A DNA stretch of 64,000 bases from Wolinella sp052170135 (GTDB taxonomy: Bacteria; Campylobacterota; Campylobacteria; Campylobacterales; Helicobacteraceae): contig JBQNBC010000003.1 of the NCBI GenBank assembly GCA_052170135.1, positions 62,001 to 126,000 of the forward strand. Direction: 5' to 3'. Made by a program: the position numbers and the translations under genes. The notes below the pieces were generated by a model. That model was not told where the DNA came from. It did no database searches and was given only the letters and a program-made list of their open reading frames with translations. This document shows, piece after piece, positions 61,239 through 64,000 of the stretch (position 1 is its first letter; each line of letters begins with the position of its first letter).

Positions 61239-64000
61239 ATGAAATTTTTTATATTATCCATACTTTTTGCACTAGGACTACAGGCTAGCACTTATAATCT
61301 AAGCACAGATACACTACCAAATGGATGGTGCAAAGGAGGTAGCAATCCGCGCTGGAGTCGTAGCAACAATGCACATATTTGCAGTGGATATATAGAGATC
61401 AAGGGCAATTACACAATCACAGCAAACAAAGATATGGTACTTGTCTCAAAGACAGGCGATGTTAATAATATTGGGATTAGCATACAAAATGCGACCCTTG
61501 GATCACAAACAGCAGGAATCGGGCTAATAACAGAGGGCTACCCTATACATCTAGACAATACAAAACTTTATGGTTCTATAAATACCGGAAAGAGTGACAA
61601 AACTCACAACCAAACTCTAGTCTCACTGTATAAATCAAAACTTCGCGGTAGCGTACTAACGGCTGGAACTATGACATCAAGCGATGACGACATAGAGGGG
61701 TGCTTGCAAATCTCCAGACATAAAGCCGGCAATAGATTTGAACTCTACAGAAATACTACACCATTCAAGGGAATCGTCTTTCTTCCTCATGGGCTAGGAG
61801 CTAAGCTAACAAGATTTCAAATGGATAGTGGCAAGATACACGCAGGTACAATGATATTAGAAGATCAGAGCAGGATAGGCTCTACCACAAGTCCAGTGTA
61901 CATGGAGATAAGCGAACAAATAAAAATCATAAATAGCGATATATATGGCAAGATAGAAAATATATCTACATCACAACCAAGTGTACTAAGTGGCGACATC
62001 TCAAGATATCATGAAATTTCGGTATCAGATAGCTTCCCACAAGGATTTGAATGCCCAACAATAAAGCAGGCTAAAGAATCTGACTTTTGCTACATTGAAA
62101 AATATAGAAAACCAAATGGCGAGCTCATTGATAGCAATATTAAAAAAATAGGGCGGACAACTACTGAATTACACATATATGCAAAACAGAATACATCTAA
62201 CAAAGCAAAGATTGAGAACATCGCTATTAAAAGAAAATTTAACAATGCCGTCGCTTCATACGTCACAGAAACAGCAAAAATAGGTAAAAGAAGCATTTCA
62301 GGTAACACTTTGTCTCTATCAAATGCTCAATTCAAGAATCTATTCATCAATACTACAGATGCTACAGATGGCGATCAGACTGAATACAGCTCAAACACAC
62401 TAAGCATGAGAGCACGACAAAACAAAATAGAGACTGGCGATGTTGTGCTTTTTGCCTTTGATGTAAACTTTCACCAAGAGACATTAGCAACAAACGACAA
62501 CGACTACACGATAGACTATACAACAAACAATGATGGCACAAAGGTCGTCAATACAAATATACCAATCTCATCATGCACTAATGACAACAACAACAATATA
62601 GCACGCTTAGAAGCTACCGGCGATCTAATATTGACAGACAAAGTGTTGCCTAACGGAGATCAAAACATAGGTCAAAGCAGTGACATATGGACAAAAATAG
62701 CCGGAACACAAATGAGACTAAATGTCAAAAAAAGAGCCAGTAGCAACGCAACGAGCATGACGCTAAAACGCCTAACGCTAGTGGATGTCCTAGATGCTAA
62801 TAAAGTGCTATGGAGCCAGCCATACAACCTAAGCATAGCCATGGATAACATAGGCACAGAAGTAGCACCATCACTCCCACTAGCACTAACAGAAAAAGCG
62901 TATAGAAACCTACGATTCTTAATAGACTTCATACAAATAGACAACAACGGCATAGAGCAAGCAGGCAAAGCAGAATCTAACAACTTCGCTATACGCCCAG
63001 AGAGATTCTCACTCGAGTTATCACCAAAATGTAGCAAAAATTTAAACGAGGAAGTCACAGATGAGTGCAAGCCTCTAGACGTGATCCTAGCAGGTGCTCC
63101 CGTCTACTTCCACTTTAAGGCGCTGGATGCCCAAGGCAGACCAACCAAAGGCTATGACAAATTTCCAAGCTTTATCAACTCGCCATTATTAGAGATGGCA
63201 AATAGCGACCAAATCAAAGATAATTATTGCCATATAGGCTCATCAATGTGGAAAATAAATCAGTATGGCGATGGCGAGGCAAAAGGAGAGATGCGCTACT
63301 ACGAAATAGGAGAGATAAGACTAAAGATCAAAGAATCACAAGGCAAACTATCGGATAGGTGGGCATATGTTGATTGCGATGATGCATACAACCCAGGCAA
63401 CTGCCAAGGTGGCAGCAATGATACCAACAAAATCACAGAAGCCATCACCGATATAAAGAAATTCATCCCGTACTACATAGAAGCAGCAAACATCAGTCTT
63501 ATGTCATACCAAAATCCAAATTATGCATTTATAGATGGTTCCACTGCACCACATAACTATGCTCAAGTGCTCCTAAGATATCTTCCAAAACCACAAATGG
63601 TAAATAATGATATCGATGCGGAGATTATGAACTTTTATGGGAAAAAGACAGTTGACAACAGCTACATAAACTGCTATCCAGAGAATATAGACGTGAATGT
63701 TGCATTTTCACCGGAGCTAAACGACCATAACGACATGAATATAACAGTCAAATGGCAAAAACCAGACGGCACATACGAGCGTGATAGCAAGGAGTTTAAC
63801 GGCAAGGGATTTTTGCTAAAAAAATACACTAAAGATAATTTTAATGAAAATATACTAAATGTGCTAGACAACGATCCTGACATAAATAAAATCGGTGGCA
63901 CAAATACGTCAGACTCGCAAGCTTATCCATTTAGGCACTACTTTAGCCTAGACACCAGAGATGGCATAAGAGCAAGAAAAGCTAAGAATCCAATACGCGC
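61239..64000 (+). CDS. large secreted protein, MshQ/DUF6701-like, C-terminus beyond the window
   Basis: The frame is open from the ATG at 61239 to the window end, at least 920 codons. It starts with a signal peptide (MKFFILSILFALGLQAS, cut near residue 17). Residues about 20-290 look like a beta-rich, repeat-like stalk with Cys residues. The segment from about 560 on fits MshQ/DUF6701 proteins of MSHA pilus loci: LRFLIDF, then NFAIRPERFSLELS (582-595), VYFHFKALDAQG, and MRYYEIGEIRLKIKE near 685 with WAYVDCDDAY soon after. Such proteins are thought to sit at or near the pilus tip or to act in surface adhesion. The start has only a weak ribosome binding site. Identification is by eye. Confidence 0.75.
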   Translation, partial: MKFFILSILFALGLQASTYNLSTDTLPNGWCKGGSNPRWSRSNNAHICSGYIEIKGNYTITANKDMVLVSKTGDVNNIGISIQNATLGSQTAGIGLITEGYPIHLDNTKLYGSINTGKSDKTHNQTLVSLYKSKLRGSVLTAGTMTSSDDDIEGCLQISRHKAGNRFELYRNTTPFKGIVFLPHGLGAKLTRFQMDSGKIHAGTMILEDQSRIGSTTSPVYMEISEQIKIINSDIYGKIENISTSQPSVLSGDISRYHEISVSDSFPQGFECPTIKQAKESDFCYIEKYRKPNGELIDSNIKKIGRTTTELHIYAKQNTSNKAKIENIAIKRKFNNAVASYVTETAKIGKRSISGNTLSLSNAQFKNLFINTTDATDGDQTEYSSNTLSMRARQNKIETGDVVLFAFDVNFHQETLATNDNDYTIDYTTNNDGTKVVNTNIPISSCTNDNNNNIARLEATGDLILTDKVLPNGDQNIGQSSDIWTKIAGTQMRLNVKKRASSNATSMTLKRLTLVDVLDANKVLWSQPYNLSIAMDNIGTEVAPSLPLALTEKAYRNLRFLIDFIQIDNNGIEQAGKAESNNFAIRPERFSLELSPKCSKNLNEEVTDECKPLDVILAGAPVYFHFKALDAQGRPTKGYDKFPSFINSPLLEMANSDQIKDNYCHIGSSMWKINQYGDGEAKGEMRYYEIGEIRLKIKESQGKLSDRWAYVDCDDAYNPGNCQGGSNDTNKITEAITDIKKFIPYYIEAANISLMSYQNPNYAFIDGSTAPHNYAQVLLRYLPKPQMVNNDIDAEIMNFYGKKTVDNSYINCYPENIDVNVAFSPELNDHNDMNITVKWQKPDGTYERDSKEFNGKGFLLKKYTKDNFNENILNVLDNDPDINKIGGTNTSDSQAYPFRHYFSLDTRDGIRARKAKNPIR

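Noticed and set aside
62090..63901. Minus-strand frames of 70-130 codons at the right end
   Set aside because: They are antisense to the continuous 920-codon secreted-protein frame and lack start signals.
1..64000. CRISPR arrays, insertion sequences, rRNA or tRNA genes
   Set aside because: No regularly spaced repeats, no transposase or terminal inverted repeats, and no cloverleaf or rRNA hallmarks were seen on reading both strands.

Overview
The window looks like chromosomal DNA of a Helicobacter-type Campylobacterota species other than H. pylori. From memory, several blocks keep H. pylori gene order: dnaG with its PP-loop partner (HP0012-0013), aroC-rnc-rnhA-TPR (HP0660-0663), aspS-adk-ppa (HP0617-0620), purA-fliJ-like-PDP (HP0255-0257), tal-rplY-pth-lptG (HP1495-1498) and the pbp2-to-flhB2 block (HP1565-1575). 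Other genes point away from H. pylori towards enterohepatic relatives: hisB, a HisZ-like gene, a GGDEF protein and MSHA-pilus-type genes. GC content is about 40-43 % by eye. No rRNA, tRNA, CRISPR array or insertion sequence was found.

Layout. 1-2050 (+): a DegT-like protein lacking the PLP lysine, then lpxK. 2051-2938: decayed DNA. 2939-14425 (-): rpoD, a nitrilase-fold protein without its catalytic Cys and Lys, xseB, metX-metY (methionine), guaB, gatA, aroC, rnc-rnhA and a LapB-like TPR/zinc-ribbon protein. 14517-17139 (+): dnaG and a PP-loop ATPase. 17140-17686: no gene. 17687-23042 (-): a MOSC protein, a cold-shock-like/receiver fusion and two orphan complex-I-type antiporter subunits. 23190-27730 (+): aspS, adk, a BOF protein, a lipoprotein gene frameshifted at a G8 tract, ppa and rnhB. 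28004-28691: a broken S24-type repressor.

28860-44658 (-) is an almost unbroken 20-gene run with mostly overlapping or abutting genes. It mixes envelope construction (pbp2, an MreD-like protein, uppS, lptA, lptC, kdsC, rlpA, mltD), flagellar factors (FliJ-like, PDP/MotE-like, a possible FliK-like protein, pseB for flagellin glycosylation), cofactor and nucleotide genes (coaBC, purA, HisZ-like, hisB), engB, a GNAT enzyme and tatD. 44752-49781 (+): ribE, flhB2, serB, tal, rplY, pth and lptG. Together with lpxK and the LapB-like protein, the window holds a large part of a lipopolysaccharide assembly and export set.

49810-64000: dedA (-), two flgG-type rod genes behind a good sigma-54 promoter (+), a YhhQ transporter and a Pit transporter (-), a GGDEF diguanylate cyclase (+), a decayed pseudopilin gene (+), cheV and ttcA with a possible 24-codon membrane ORF between them (-), a YajR-like MFS exporter (-) and rdgB (+). 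The window ends inside a secreted protein of at least 920 residues resembling MshQ/DUF6701. The best candidates for new biology are the MshQ-like giant with the pseudopilin remnant, the phase-variable lipoprotein, the orphan antiporter pair, the two pseudo-enzymes (DegT and nitrilase folds) and the cold-shock/receiver fusion.
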